Shown here one piece after another: positions 23,021 to 31,489 of a stretch of 64,000 nt of DNA. A model generated the notes under the pieces. The model made no database searches. It worked only from the letters and a program-made list of their open reading frames with translations, and was not told the DNA's origin. Each line of letters starts with the position of its first letter. Position 1 is the first letter of the stretch. The translations under genes and the position numbers were made by a program. Source of the DNA: VRUE01 sp963704545. GTDB lineage: Bacteria > Actinomycetota > Thermoleophilia > Solirubrobacterales > 70-9. The stretch covers positions 1,984,001 through 2,048,000 of the forward strand of contig OY969915.1 of assembly GCA_963704545.1 (NCBI GenBank), written 5' to 3'.

Positions 23021-23587
23021 ATGAGCGAGCTGCACGGGGAGAGTTCGGCCTGGCTGCGCTGCTATCGCTGCTGGTCGAGCAACCTCGAGATCCAGATCCA
23101 CTACGACGCGATCCGCCGTGTCGAGCCCGGCACCGGCATCCTCGCCGAGGGAGTCGACGAGGTGCAGGAGGCCCTCGTTCAGTGCGTCGACTGCATGCAC
23201 GACCAGCCCCACCTCACCTTCCAGGACAACCACGTGGTGCCGGTGGAGGACCGCTGGGAGCGGATGGTCGCCGGCACCCCCTGGGTCGCCTCCTGCACGG
23301 TCCGCGTCGACCAGGACCGGGTCGAGACCTGCTCGGGCCCCGAAGCGATCGAGTTCCTCACCTACGGCGCCTTCGGCGACGCCGGCGTGCGCGAGTTCTT
23401 CACCCACGTCCGCTTCCACAAGCACGACGAGGAGCAGATCGTCGTCCACATGCTGGTCGAGCTCTACGCCCGTTCCGCCGAAGAGGCCACCGACGTCCTC
23501 GAGGCAGCCGCTCACGGCCCGCTCGAGATCACCTCCCTGGCCGAGGAGTCGCGGCCGCCGGCCCACGCCTCAGACGAGGCGCACTGA
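23021..23587 (+). CDS. hypothetical protein with two Cys pairs
   Basis: 188 aa, starting 4 bp after lhgO, so probably cotranscribed with it. Residues WLRCYRCWSSN and VQCVDCMHDQ provide two CxxC pairs suited to bind one zinc. The rest is acidic, with strand-like segments ASCTVRVDQDRVETCSG and EEQIVVHMLVELYARS. It is cytoplasmic, with no signal peptide. I do not recognise the family; a zinc-ribbon-containing binding protein is as far as the sequence goes. Confidence 0.7.
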   Translation: MSELHGESSAWLRCYRCWSSNLEIQIHYDAIRRVEPGTGILAEGVDEVQEALVQCVDCMHDQPHLTFQDNHVVPVEDRWERMVAGTPWVASCTVRVDQDRVETCSGPEAIEFLTYGAFGDAGVREFFTHVRFHKHDEEQIVVHMLVELYARSAEEATDVLEAAAHGPLEITSLAEESRPPAHASDEAH

Positions 23588-23597
23588 GACAAGTCAG

Positions 23598-23626
23598 TTT
23601 ACAGTAGTAGATCTTTCTGTTATGTT
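23598..23626 (+). promoter_or_regulatory. promoter TTTACA-N17-TATGTT
   Basis: A near-consensus housekeeping promoter with ideal 17-bp spacing. Transcription should start about 23633, exactly where the signal-peptide reading frame of the next gene begins, implying a leaderless mRNA. Confidence 0.65.
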
Positions 23627-23632
23627 CGCGCG

Positions 23633-25033
23633 ATCAGACCTTTCCTAGTCATTTGCGCAGCCGCCCTTCTGCTCTCGGCCACCCCGGCCGAGGCCTCGGT
23701 GGTCGCCCGGCTCGCCGGGGTCGAGAGCCCAACCAGCTCTCCATACGACTTCGATCAGGTGAAAACAGACACGGAATGCGAAGGCAGCACCACGGCAAGG
23801 GACACCGGCCAGGCCTATGCCGGTGCTGCGTCACTCAAAGTCCACATCGAAACCACGAAATGCTCGCCCTTTGCGCGCGGCATCTTCAACAGCAACTCCC
23901 CCAACCACATCGTCGAAGGGGACGACCTCTGGTTCGGCGCCGCGATCTTCCTCCCATCCGGCTTCTACAGCGCCCACACCGATTACACCGACCTGATCCG
24001 GATGGACTCCTACGTCAACGACGGCGGTGAACTGAACGAAGCGGCCAAACAGCAGAGCATCGACTTCGCCATCTTCAGCAACGACGACGTCTACGTGCGG
24101 GCCGCATCCAACGAAAAAACCAACACGCTGGTCGGGCCTCTCTCGCCCAGCGTGCTCTCCGAAGGCTCATGGCACTGGGTTGAGATCCACGCCGTCCTCG
24201 ACAAGGACTCCGGCGAAGCGTTCACCGAACTCAAGATCGACGGCGAAAGCCAGGGCTCGTCCACCGCGGCCAACTTCTTCGCCGGGCGGGCGGACTTCAA
24301 CCGGGTTCGCTACGGCTTGGTCTCGGCCGGCAACAACGGCTCGGGCAACCTGACGATGTACGTCGATCGCGCCTCGATCAGCAAAACCGAACGCGGGCCG
24401 CTCGCGTCGACGACCCCCGGCCTGGTCAGCTACTGGCGCCTGGGCGAGCCCAGCGGTACCACCGCCGCCGACACGCAGGGGGTCGCCTCCGGCACATACG
24501 TGAACAGCCCCGAACTCGGCGTCGCCAGCCTGCTGAAAGGCGAAACCGACACGGCCGTCAATTTCGATGGCAAAGACGATCACGTGAGCATCACACCGGT
24601 AGGTGCCTTGAATATGACCTCCGCGGCGACGATCGAGGCGTGGATCAAAGCGGACGCGCTGCAGGGGACGATCGTCAGGCGCAACAACTCCTACGAGCTT
24701 CGAGCCCAGTCCGACGGAAGCGTGCTCTTCCGGGTCTGGGTCGGCAAAGAAGTCCAATCCCTCACGTCGGCGGAAGGCAAAGTGAAAACCGGCACCACCT
24801 ATCACCTTGCCGGAACGTACGACGGATCCAACATGCGTATCTACCTCGATGGAAAAGAAATCGCATCGAAAGCGCTGAAAGGGTCGATGACCCACGACTC
24901 CAACACGCTCTATATCGGTCGCAACGACTTCTCGGGTACGTACTTCGATGGCGTCATCGACGACATCGCGATTTTCGATCAAGCGTTGCCAGAAGCTGTA
25001 TTGGTCCAGCACTACGAGTCCGGCGCGCTCTGA
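23633..25033 (+). CDS. secreted polysaccharide-lyase-like protein with LamG domain
   Basis: About 467 codons. The frame encodes an obvious signal peptide (RPFLVICAAALLLSATPAEAS), but its only candidate first codons are ATC (23633) or ATT; the first standard start is GTG at 23699, after the signal. I extend to 23633 because a good promoter predicts transcription starting there. The first module (IFNSNSPNHIVEGDDLWFG ... GSWHWVEIHAVLDKDSG) resembles the jelly-roll polysaccharide lyase family. The second (GLVSYWRLGEPSG ... NFDGKDDHVSI ... TYHLAGTYDGSNMRIYLDG) is a LamG/concanavalin glycan-binding domain. Base composition is less GC-rich than that of neighbours, suggesting acquisition. Likely trims or remodels the polysaccharide made by the locus. 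Confidence 0.75.
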   Translation: MRPFLVICAAALLLSATPAEASVVARLAGVESPTSSPYDFDQVKTDTECEGSTTARDTGQAYAGAASLKVHIETTKCSPFARGIFNSNSPNHIVEGDDLWFGAAIFLPSGFYSAHTDYTDLIRMDSYVNDGGELNEAAKQQSIDFAIFSNDDVYVRAASNEKTNTLVGPLSPSVLSEGSWHWVEIHAVLDKDSGEAFTELKIDGESQGSSTAANFFAGRADFNRVRYGLVSAGNNGSGNLTMYVDRASISKTERGPLASTTPGLVSYWRLGEPSGTTAADTQGVASGTYVNSPELGVASLLKGETDTAVNFDGKDDHVSITPVGALNMTSAATIEAWIKADALQGTIVRRNNSYELRAQSDGSVLFRVWVGKEVQSLTSAEGKVKTGTTYHLAGTYDGSNMRIYLDGKEIASKALKGSMTHDSNTLYIGRNDFSGTYFDGVIDDIAIFDQALPEAVLVQHYESGAL

Positions 25034-25055
25034 CCGGAACCTCGGCGATCTCAGA

Positions 25056-26663
25056 TCACAGTGACACGGAGTCGCGCACGCCGTTCGCGTGCCCGTTTCG
25101 CGCCTCGGGAGCCGACGTGCCTGCGCTTGCGTTTTGAACCGAATCGGATGAGGGGCTCCCCTGCCTCTTCGCCACCGGGGCCGCGGTCGTGATCCGGTCG
25201 GCAACCGCTCCGTAATAGCCCTGGTAGGAGCGGTCGCTGAGCAGCTCGTCGGCGTGGTTCATCACCGCTCCGACGATGTTCGCTTCGGCGTTGCGGAGCT
25301 GGCCCACGGCCGCGACGAGCACTTTGCGGTCGACCGAGGCCATGTCGACGGTCAGCAGGGTCCCATCCACCTTCGACGCGATGATCGAGGCATCGGCGCC
25401 GATCGTGACCGGCGAGGTATCGACCAGAACGTAGTCGGCGAGGGTCGCCAGTTCCCGCAGCAGCTTCGCGAAGTCGTGATCGCCACCGGTGACGAGGGAT
25501 CCGGGCATCATCGTCAGGGGGCCAGCCGGCAACAGCCTCACCCCGTCCATCGACGTGTCCTGCAGGAGGCTCTCCGCCCCTGTGTCGGCCGACAGCGCAG
25601 TCGTCACACCGGTGTCGCCGTTTACCTCGAGCGAGGTGTCCAGCGTCGGCCGGCGGAGATCGCAGTCGACGAGGATCACGGTCGCGCCGCTGAGGCCGAA
25701 GGCATGGGCGAGGCGGAGGGCGACGGTGCTCTTGCCTTCTTCGGGCAACGCGCTCGTGACCGCGAACGTCCGGGCCTCCGCGGTCGTGCTCGCCAGCTGC
25801 AGGTTTGCCCGCAGGAGCTGGAAGGCCTCGACGGCCAGGTGATGCTTCCAGCCCTTGTCGGTGATCCCGGGTATGCGCCCGATGACGGGGGCCTCGACGA
25901 TCTCGACCACCTCGTCCTCGTCGCTCACGCGCCGGTCGAGCCTGCGCAGCAGCAGGGCCACGACGACCCCCAGGATCAGCCCGAGCACGCCGCCGATGAT
26001 GGCGTTGCGAAGTGGGGTCGGCGAGCTGGGGCTGGCCGGCGGAGTCGCCAGTTCGACCACCTCGGCGTCGCCCGCCTCCAATCGCTTCTGGATCTTCAGC
26101 TGCTCCGCCCGCGTCTCGAGGTCGGTGCCGAGGGCCGCCGACTGCGGCGCTTCGGCCAGCTGGCTCTCGATCGCGTCGATCACCTCTTGGATCTGGTCCT
26201 GCGCTTTTTCGCGCCTCAGCGCGACGATCTCGACAGCAAAGGCGTTGGCGATGCGCGCCGCTTCGCGCGGGGTCGCGGCCTCCGCGGTTATCTTCGCCAG
26301 GTCCGCCTGGCCCTGGGGCTCGATGCTGACGCTTTCGCGCAGCTCCTTCGGGCTCTGCGAGCTGTCGGTCCGCTCCTTCACCCGGAGCGCGACAACTGGG
26401 AGCGAGGCGAGAGCAAGGTTGGTCGCCGCCTGCCGCTCCGGTTCGATGGAGACGTCGGGCAGCGGCGCGTTGGGGTCGATCTGCGGGGGTGTCTCCGGCT
26501 GACCGAAGAGGACGTTGGAGCTGGCGTCGTAGCGATCCGGCATCAAGCTCGAGACGCCGAAGGCAAGCAGCGCGGCGGCGACGGCGATGCCGGCGATCAA
26601 TTTGGCACGCCGCCGGACGACGGCGACGAAGGTGGAGAAATCGAGTGGCTGCTGTGCGTTCAT
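25056..26663 (-). CDS. Wzz-like chain-length regulator fused to BY-kinase
   Basis: 535 aa from the ATG at 26663; a longer open extension lies inside the glycosyltransferase gene and is rejected. Two membrane helices (about 20-40 and 220-240) flank a periplasmic Wzz domain, followed by a cytoplasmic tyrosine kinase: Walker A PEEGKST, Walker A' VILVDCDLRRP, Walker B YVLVDTSP. SYQGYYG near the C-terminus provides the usual autophosphorylated Tyr cluster. Such proteins set polysaccharide chain length and couple polymerisation to export. The start overlaps the stop of the glycosyltransferase upstream (ATGA). Confidence 0.9.
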   Translation of the reverse strand: MNAQQPLDFSTFVAVVRRRAKLIAGIAVAAALLAFGVSSLMPDRYDASSNVLFGQPETPPQIDPNAPLPDVSIEPERQAATNLALASLPVVALRVKERTDSSQSPKELRESVSIEPQGQADLAKITAEAATPREAARIANAFAVEIVALRREKAQDQIQEVIDAIESQLAEAPQSAALGTDLETRAEQLKIQKRLEAGDAEVVELATPPASPSSPTPLRNAIIGGVLGLILGVVVALLLRRLDRRVSDEDEVVEIVEAPVIGRIPGITDKGWKHHLAVEAFQLLRANLQLASTTAEARTFAVTSALPEEGKSTVALRLAHAFGLSGATVILVDCDLRRPTLDTSLEVNGDTGVTTALSADTGAESLLQDTSMDGVRLLPAGPLTMMPGSLVTGGDHDFAKLLRELATLADYVLVDTSPVTIGADASIIASKVDGTLLTVDMASVDRKVLVAAVGQLRNAEANIVGAVMNHADELLSDRSYQGYYGAVADRITTAAPVAKRQGSPSSDSVQNASAGTSAPEARNGHANGVRDSVSL

Positions 26664-27694
26664 CGGCTTCGACAGGATAGGGACTGGTATCGGCTGCCAA
26701 GCGCGTGCACCTTTAGCTCGGACGCGAATCCGCCTATCGTGCCCACCCCATACCCGAAATGAAGCGCGGGGAAGCAGGCCGCGACGCGCGGTGCCAAGCG
26801 GGCCTCCTCGCTCCCCGTGGCGGCGATCGCTCCGGCCCCCGCCGCCACGGCATAACCCCCGACGGCCGCGGCCAATCCGGCGCGGGCGGCCGTGGAGAAC
26901 GGACTGAGCGCGGCCAGGCCTGCCAGGCCGAGCACGAAGACGGCAGGGGCCGCGTGGCGGGGCCGGAGGAAATCGGGATGGGCGGCAACCACGCGAGCCC
27001 TGGCTCGGCCGTAGTTGCGGTACTGACGGAAGGCGGCGCCGAGGGTCGCGCGGGGCACGTACTCGAAGTGGATCGAGGAATCGAGCATCACGCTCATGCC
27101 GGCCTGCTTCAGTCGCCAGTTGAGCTCCTCGTCCTCGCCGTGGTTCATCGCCGGGTCGAAGCCGCCGACCTCTTCCAGCGCCGAGCGCCGGTATATCCCC
27201 CAGGGGACGGTGTCGACGATTTCCCGTTGCCCGGGAGCTGCGTAGACGCTGCCGCCGACCCCGAGGCGGGAGCCCCGGGCCAGGGTGAAGGCCCGCTCGA
27301 AGGGGCTGGTCCCGGAGTAGCCCGGTTGCCCGCCGACGCCGACGACCCGCTCGTCGCTCTCCTCGAGCGCGGCGACGGCACGCGAGATGTAGTCCTGCGC
27401 CGGGCATCCGTGGGCATCGACACGGGCAAAGACGTCGGCTGTGGAGACACGCAAGCCGACGTTGAGGGCCTCGGGGGTCGTCAACCGACCCTCTCCCGAG
27501 ACGACGACGATCCGCTCGTCCTCAGCCGCATGCCGCTGCGCGATCTCCACCGTGTCGTCACTCGAGCCGGCGTCGATCAGCAGGAGGCGCAGTCGGTCCG
27601 GTGGGTAGTCCTGGGCAAGCACGCCGGCGATGCACGCGGCGATATGGCCCTGCTCGTTGTAGGCGGGAACGACCACGTCGACGGTCGGGGTCAC
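26660..27694 (-). CDS. family 2 glycosyltransferase (ExoA-like)
   Basis: 344 aa. GT-A fold: VDVVVPAYNEQGHIAACI at the N-terminus, the nucleotide-binding IDAGSSDDT, an acidic VDAHG at the DxD position, and NHGEDEELNWRLKQAG, the catalytic-base region of family 2 enzymes. C-terminal hydrophobic segments (about 245-330) anchor it to the membrane. It resembles succinoglycan-type glycosyltransferases that elongate a lipid-linked repeat unit. It overlaps both neighbours by 4 nt and is central to a tightly coupled minus-strand operon. Sugar specificity is unknown. Confidence 0.88.
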   Translation of the reverse strand: MTPTVDVVVPAYNEQGHIAACIAGVLAQDYPPDRLRLLLIDAGSSDDTVEIAQRHAAEDERIVVVSGEGRLTTPEALNVGLRVSTADVFARVDAHGCPAQDYISRAVAALEESDERVVGVGGQPGYSGTSPFERAFTLARGSRLGVGGSVYAAPGQREIVDTVPWGIYRRSALEEVGGFDPAMNHGEDEELNWRLKQAGMSVMLDSSIHFEYVPRATLGAAFRQYRNYGRARARVVAAHPDFLRPRHAAPAVFVLGLAGLAALSPFSTAARAGLAAAVGGYAVAAGAGAIAATGSEEARLAPRVAACFPALHFGYGVGTIGGFASELKVHALGSRYQSLSCRSR

Positions 27695-29082
27695 TGTTTC
27701 GCCGCCAGCTCGCGCTCAGCCGGAAGTTCGCGCTCAGCCGGCGGCGCCTCGTCCCCGGCCGGCCCCTCCCCTGGCCTCAGCCCGTAGGCGGCGACGAGCC
27801 AGCCCAGGCCGAGCATGGCCCAGAAGGTCTTGTTGTCGTTGAAGTCGCCCGAGAACTGCGTGGCGAAGAAGTTGACCAGGAACACCCCTGAGAGCAGGTA
27901 GATGAGAGTACGGTCCTCGCCCTGGGCCGCCCAGGCGCGCTTGTAGAGCAGCGCCAACATCATCAGGATCGACGCCGCCAGCAGCAGGGTCGGCGCCAGC
28001 CCCAGCTCTGCCGACATCTCCAGGAAGATGTTGTGCGGGTAGCGCTCTTCGCGGTTGGTCACCACGTAGCTGTAGATGAAGAAGCCACCGGCCCCGATCC
28101 CCCGCACCGGGTTTTCCTTGGCGAGTTCGAGGCCTTTGTCGTAGAGGCGGGAGCGGAGGTCCTCGTTGAAGGCCCCGGTCGGGTTGGAGACCAGGCCGCC
28201 GATGCGTTCGGACGAGGTTTCCGGCAGCGAGATGAAGGGAAGCACGGCGACGCCTATCCCGATTGCCAGCAAGACCGGCAGGACCCGGCGCGGCTCACGC
28301 AGGACGATCGCCACGATGGTGCAGAGGACGGCCATGACGAAGCCTGCCAGCGGCCCCCGCGAGCCGATGCTCGCCGCGATCACGACCACCACGACGCCGA
28401 CCACGGCAATCGGCAGGCGATGGCGGTGCCAGAGCTTGAGGGCCGCGCCGAACAGAAGCACGAAGGCCCCTGTGAGCAGGAAGCGCGCGGTGAAGATCGT
28501 GTCGGCGGCTTCGTTGAAGACCAGGCGCCCGCCTTCCTCGCTGCTGGTCGAGCCGAGGCTGAGGACGATCAGGGCGCCGACCACGCCGACCCCGGCGAGC
28601 AGGACCAGCAGCTGCCGCAGCTCGGCACGGCCGTCGACGAGGAAGAAGGGAGCGAACGTCGCCAGCGCGGTGAGGCTCGCGAATTTCAGCGTCTTCTCGG
28701 TGCCGTAGGTGAGTTCCGGGGTCCAGATCAGGCTGATCGCCAAAAGGGTCGCGATCAGCACGTAGGGCAGGCCGAGCATCAGCGGAGGGAGGCGGAACCG
28801 CCCTTCCAGCAGGCGCAGCAGGCAGACGCCGGCGAGCAGGGCGCCCAGCAGCAGCGTGACATCGACCGGCGAGCTCTCGATCGCCCCCCGGCCCTTGAAC
28901 AGGCCGATGTAGAGGAAGGCAACGTAGAGGACCAGCGGGTAGCGGACGAGCAGCCAGGCGATCGCGCCCGCGACCGGGAGAGCCAGCGCCAGCGGCCCCA
29001 GGACGACGGTCGCGGCCGCGGCGACAGCCGCGACCGCGGCGCCGAGGGCGACCGTCGCCGTGCCCGCGGAGATCCGGGGCAA
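27691..29082 (-). CDS. O-antigen ligase/polymerase-type membrane protein
   Basis: 463 aa, start taken as TTG at 29082. About 11-12 hydrophobic spans and a large loop containing RGIGAGGFFIYSYV and YPHNIFLEMSAELGLA. Such a Wzy/WaaL loop, with an H-N pair and acidic residues, is the O-antigen-ligase superfamily signature. It would polymerise lipid-linked repeats or transfer the chain to an acceptor. The C-terminus carries a short duplicated motif (PAEREL twice), from an 11-bp direct repeat. A second protein of the same superfamily is encoded at 29426, so polymerase and ligase roles may be divided. Confidence 0.85.
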   Translation of the reverse strand: MPRISAGTATVALGAAVAAVAAAATVVLGPLALALPVAGAIAWLLVRYPLVLYVAFLYIGLFKGRGAIESSPVDVTLLLGALLAGVCLLRLLEGRFRLPPLMLGLPYVLIATLLAISLIWTPELTYGTEKTLKFASLTALATFAPFFLVDGRAELRQLLVLLAGVGVVGALIVLSLGSTSSEEGGRLVFNEAADTIFTARFLLTGAFVLLFGAALKLWHRHRLPIAVVGVVVVVIAASIGSRGPLAGFVMAVLCTIVAIVLREPRRVLPVLLAIGIGVAVLPFISLPETSSERIGGLVSNPTGAFNEDLRSRLYDKGLELAKENPVRGIGAGGFFIYSYVVTNREERYPHNIFLEMSAELGLAPTLLLAASILMMLALLYKRAWAAQGEDRTLIYLLSGVFLVNFFATQFSGDFNDNKTFWAMLGLGWLVAAYGLRPGEGPAGDEAPPAERELPAERELAAKQ

Positions 29083-29103
29083 TGAGTGCAGCGTTGGGTG
29101 CGT

Positions 29104-29391
29104 CTACGCCTCGCCGTTGGTGCGCGACGCACGGCGCACGACGATGCCGGTGCCCACCAGGGCGATGCCGGCAGCTGCCATCAGCGCGAGCTCGAGCCCG
29201 GTGAAGGGAAGCGTGCCGGAATCGGAGACGCTTCCGGTAACGGCCGCCGACGGGTCGTTGGCGTCACCGCTGAACTGCTGAGTACCGGCGGCGCCGCCGT
29301 ATGCTTCTTCGGTTGCGCTCGCACCGAAGGCTGGCGCGCTCAGGGCAAGCGACATCAGCGCCACTGCGACAAAAAGGGTGATCTTCCGCAT
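29104..29391 (-). CDS. small LPFTG cell-wall-anchored protein
   Basis: 95 aa. ATG at 29391 is preferred to the adjacent TTG because AAGGAG is correctly spaced. A signal peptide (ITLFVAVALMSLALSAPAFGA) is followed by only ~40 residues of mature sequence. A complete sortase signal follows: LPFTG, a 20-residue hydrophobic helix and the tail RRASRTNGEA. The protein would be covalently attached to the wall, leaving a very short exposed segment rich in G, S, D and A. It lies between the two O-antigen-ligase-like genes. The sortase gene at 55642 is a possible partner. Confidence 0.85.
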   Translation of the reverse strand: MRKITLFVAVALMSLALSAPAFGASATEEAYGGAAGTQQFSGDANDPSAAVTGSVSDSGTLPFTGLELALMAAAGIALVGTGIVVRRASRTNGEA

Positions 29392-29425
29392 CAACTTTTT
29401 CTCCTTGCTAAGAGCTTAGGGTACG

Positions 29426-31489
29426 TCAGCGTCCTGGTCTTGTAAAGCGCTGTGCCTCGAACCGCTGAATATGCATGTTAAAGGCTGCTGCGTCTATCGG
29501 TCGACCACGGCGGATCCTAAAGAGAGCTTCGGCTACGAACGGATCGTGGCGGTCGAGAGCTCGAGCCTGGGCGATCTCTTGCAAAGCGGCCCGGTGGCGC
29601 CCGGCCTGGGCGTAGAGGAGGGCGAGCTCGAAGTGGGCGTACCAATTGTCTTCGACCTCCAGCGCCCGGCGGAATTCCTCGGCCGCGGCAGCGGGGCGAT
29701 GCCCAGCCACGAGGATCGTGCCGGCGCGTAGCCGGGGTTCGGGGGAGAGCGGGTTGAGAGCCGCGGCGCGGTCGAGCTCCTCGCGGGCGGCCGCGACGTC
29801 CCCGAGGCCGATCTCTGCCCCCCTTTCGAGGTGACGCTGGGAGAGATAAGGGAAGACCAGCGATGCGAACGCAGCCACGAAGAGCGTGCCGAGGATCGCG
29901 ACGATCGCATACCTGGCCCCGCGACCGACCTTCGGCAGCGCCGCGCTGCCGCCCGCGGCGACGATCCCGACCAGCGGCAGGGCCAGGGCCGGCGCCGCCA
30001 GCGCCGGAAATTCTTCCAGCCAGTCGAACGAGGCATGGACGAAGAAATAGGCCGAGATCGCAGCGCAGGCGGCGATCAGGCCGCGGCCCAGCTCGTCGAG
30101 GCGGCGCCAGGCGACGACCAAGCCGGTCGCAACCGCGGCCAGGTAGGCAAGCAGCAGCGCAAACGCGATCAGCCCACCCTCGGCCAGCGCCCGGAGCCAG
30201 ATGTCGTGCGTGTACTTCGAGGGCTTGTCGAAATGGCGTTCGGCCGAGTAGAGCGCCTCATAGCTGCCGGCGCCGGCGCCGGCGACCGGCGTGCGGCGGA
30301 ACTGGTCGACGGCGACCCGCCAGTAGTCGTAGCGCTGGTCGCTTTCGGAGGAGATCAGGCGCGCCCCGTCGGTGCGCGGCACGTCCTCGGAGGACTTGAA
30401 GGTCTGCCAGCGATCGCCGACGCTGTCGGCGATGCTGCCGGCGTTGACCGCTGCCAGCGCCAGGGCGACGAAGAGCACGGCGGCGATCGCCCCGCCGACG
30501 CCGACCCGCACGCGACGCATCGACCTCTCCCCCGGGCCGACCGTGCCCTCCACCGCCGCCCAGATCATTCCGAGCACAGCGGCGCCGAAGGCGGAAAAGA
30601 ACGTGATCCTCACCGCGTCGTCCAGCGCCGCGCCGAGGTCCAGGCCCACCGGCACCCGCCCCGCTTCGGTCGCTTCGGCGAGGTCGATGCCGACGGTGTA
30701 GACGTCGTAGATCGTCCCGATCGAGAGCGCCACGGCGCCAGCGACCACGAGCAGGGGCGGGATCAGGCGCAGGCGGCTGGGGAAGACGCAGACGAAGACC
30801 AGGATCCCGGCCCCGAAGCCGATCACGGCCGCGCGGCTCTGGGGCAGCAGGGCGAACTCGATCAGGAAGACGGCCGCGGCCAGGAAGCAGACCCGCTCGG
30901 CGATTCCCGCATCGCGGCGAGAGCAGAGCCAGAGAGCCGGGAAGAAAGCCATCACCGGCAGGGCCGAGACCCCGTTCGAGTAGCCGATCGGGTCGAGGTA
31001 CCGGCCCTCGATGAAGTAGTCGGCGAGCGACCCCGTCGTCGCGCTGAGCAGGCTGACGGCGCAGACGGCGACCACCCCCGCGACCCAGAGACCAAGCGCG
31101 ACCCGTGCCGAGGGCAGCGTCCAGGGCAGCAGCGAAACGGTCCAGAGCAGCGCCAGGTAGAGGAGCAGTTTGTTGCTGGACTCCCAGCCCGCCCCGGGCG
31201 AGGTTGACCAGGCCAGGGAGACGAAGTTCCAGGCGACGAGAGCGGCGAAAGCGGCGAGCGCGGCCTGTGCGGGTCGCGAGACGGGCACGATGCGGCCGGT
31301 GCCCAGGACTGTGACCGCGAGCAGCCCGAGCGCGGCCAGCGCACTCGGGTACCAGGCGTTCGGGAAGTAGGCGCCGTCGAAATGAGCCCACACCACCCAG
31401 CCGGCGATGACTATCGCCGCCGGCAGGAAGGGAATCGCCCGTCCCAGGCCCTCGGATTCGGTCAAGGACCTTCGTATATGACTCGCCAC
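29426..31489 (-). CDS. O-antigen ligase-like membrane protein with TPR tail
   Basis: 687 aa, GTG start, overlapping the end of the preceding gene by 28 bp. Some 12 membrane spans with the Wzy/WaaL periplasmic loop (RRTPVAGAGAGSYEALY ... KYTHDIWLRALAEGGLIA). A soluble C-terminal third (about 560-660) contains helical repeats of TPR type (AAREELDRAAALNPLSPEPR, then AAAEEFRRALEVEDNWYA, then RAALQEIAQARALDRHDP). TPR-tailed members of this family occur in Actinobacteria and Firmicutes and probably assemble with other glycan enzymes. It is likely to be polymerase or ligase for the locus. Confidence 0.85.
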   Translation of the reverse strand: MASHIRRSLTESEGLGRAIPFLPAAIVIAGWVVWAHFDGAYFPNAWYPSALAALGLLAVTVLGTGRIVPVSRPAQAALAAFAALVAWNFVSLAWSTSPGAGWESSNKLLLYLALLWTVSLLPWTLPSARVALGLWVAGVVAVCAVSLLSATTGSLADYFIEGRYLDPIGYSNGVSALPVMAFFPALWLCSRRDAGIAERVCFLAAAVFLIEFALLPQSRAAVIGFGAGILVFVCVFPSRLRLIPPLLVVAGAVALSIGTIYDVYTVGIDLAEATEAGRVPVGLDLGAALDDAVRITFFSAFGAAVLGMIWAAVEGTVGPGERSMRRVRVGVGGAIAAVLFVALALAAVNAGSIADSVGDRWQTFKSSEDVPRTDGARLISSESDQRYDYWRVAVDQFRRTPVAGAGAGSYEALYSAERHFDKPSKYTHDIWLRALAEGGLIAFALLLAYLAAVATGLVVAWRRLDELGRGLIAACAAISAYFFVHASFDWLEEFPALAAPALALPLVGIVAAGGSAALPKVGRGARYAIVAILGTLFVAAFASLVFPYLSQRHLERGAEIGLGDVAAAREELDRAAALNPLSPEPRLRAGTILVAGHRPAAAAEEFRRALEVEDNWYAHFELALLYAQAGRHRAALQEIAQARALDRHDPFVAEALFRIRRGRPIDAAAFNMHIQRFEAQRFTRPGR

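Noticed and set aside
19700..23566. A 1,288-codon open frame on the minus strand
   Set aside because: It is antisense to ecm, lhgO and the 23021 gene, which have clear motifs. Its translation is Arg/Gly/Asp-rich low complexity; long antisense frames are expected in DNA with high third-position GC.
25056..27407. Extension of the BY-kinase frame to 783 codons
   Set aside because: The extra part lies inside the glycosyltransferase gene in another frame and lacks membrane or catalytic features; the ATG at 26663 begins the Wzz domain.
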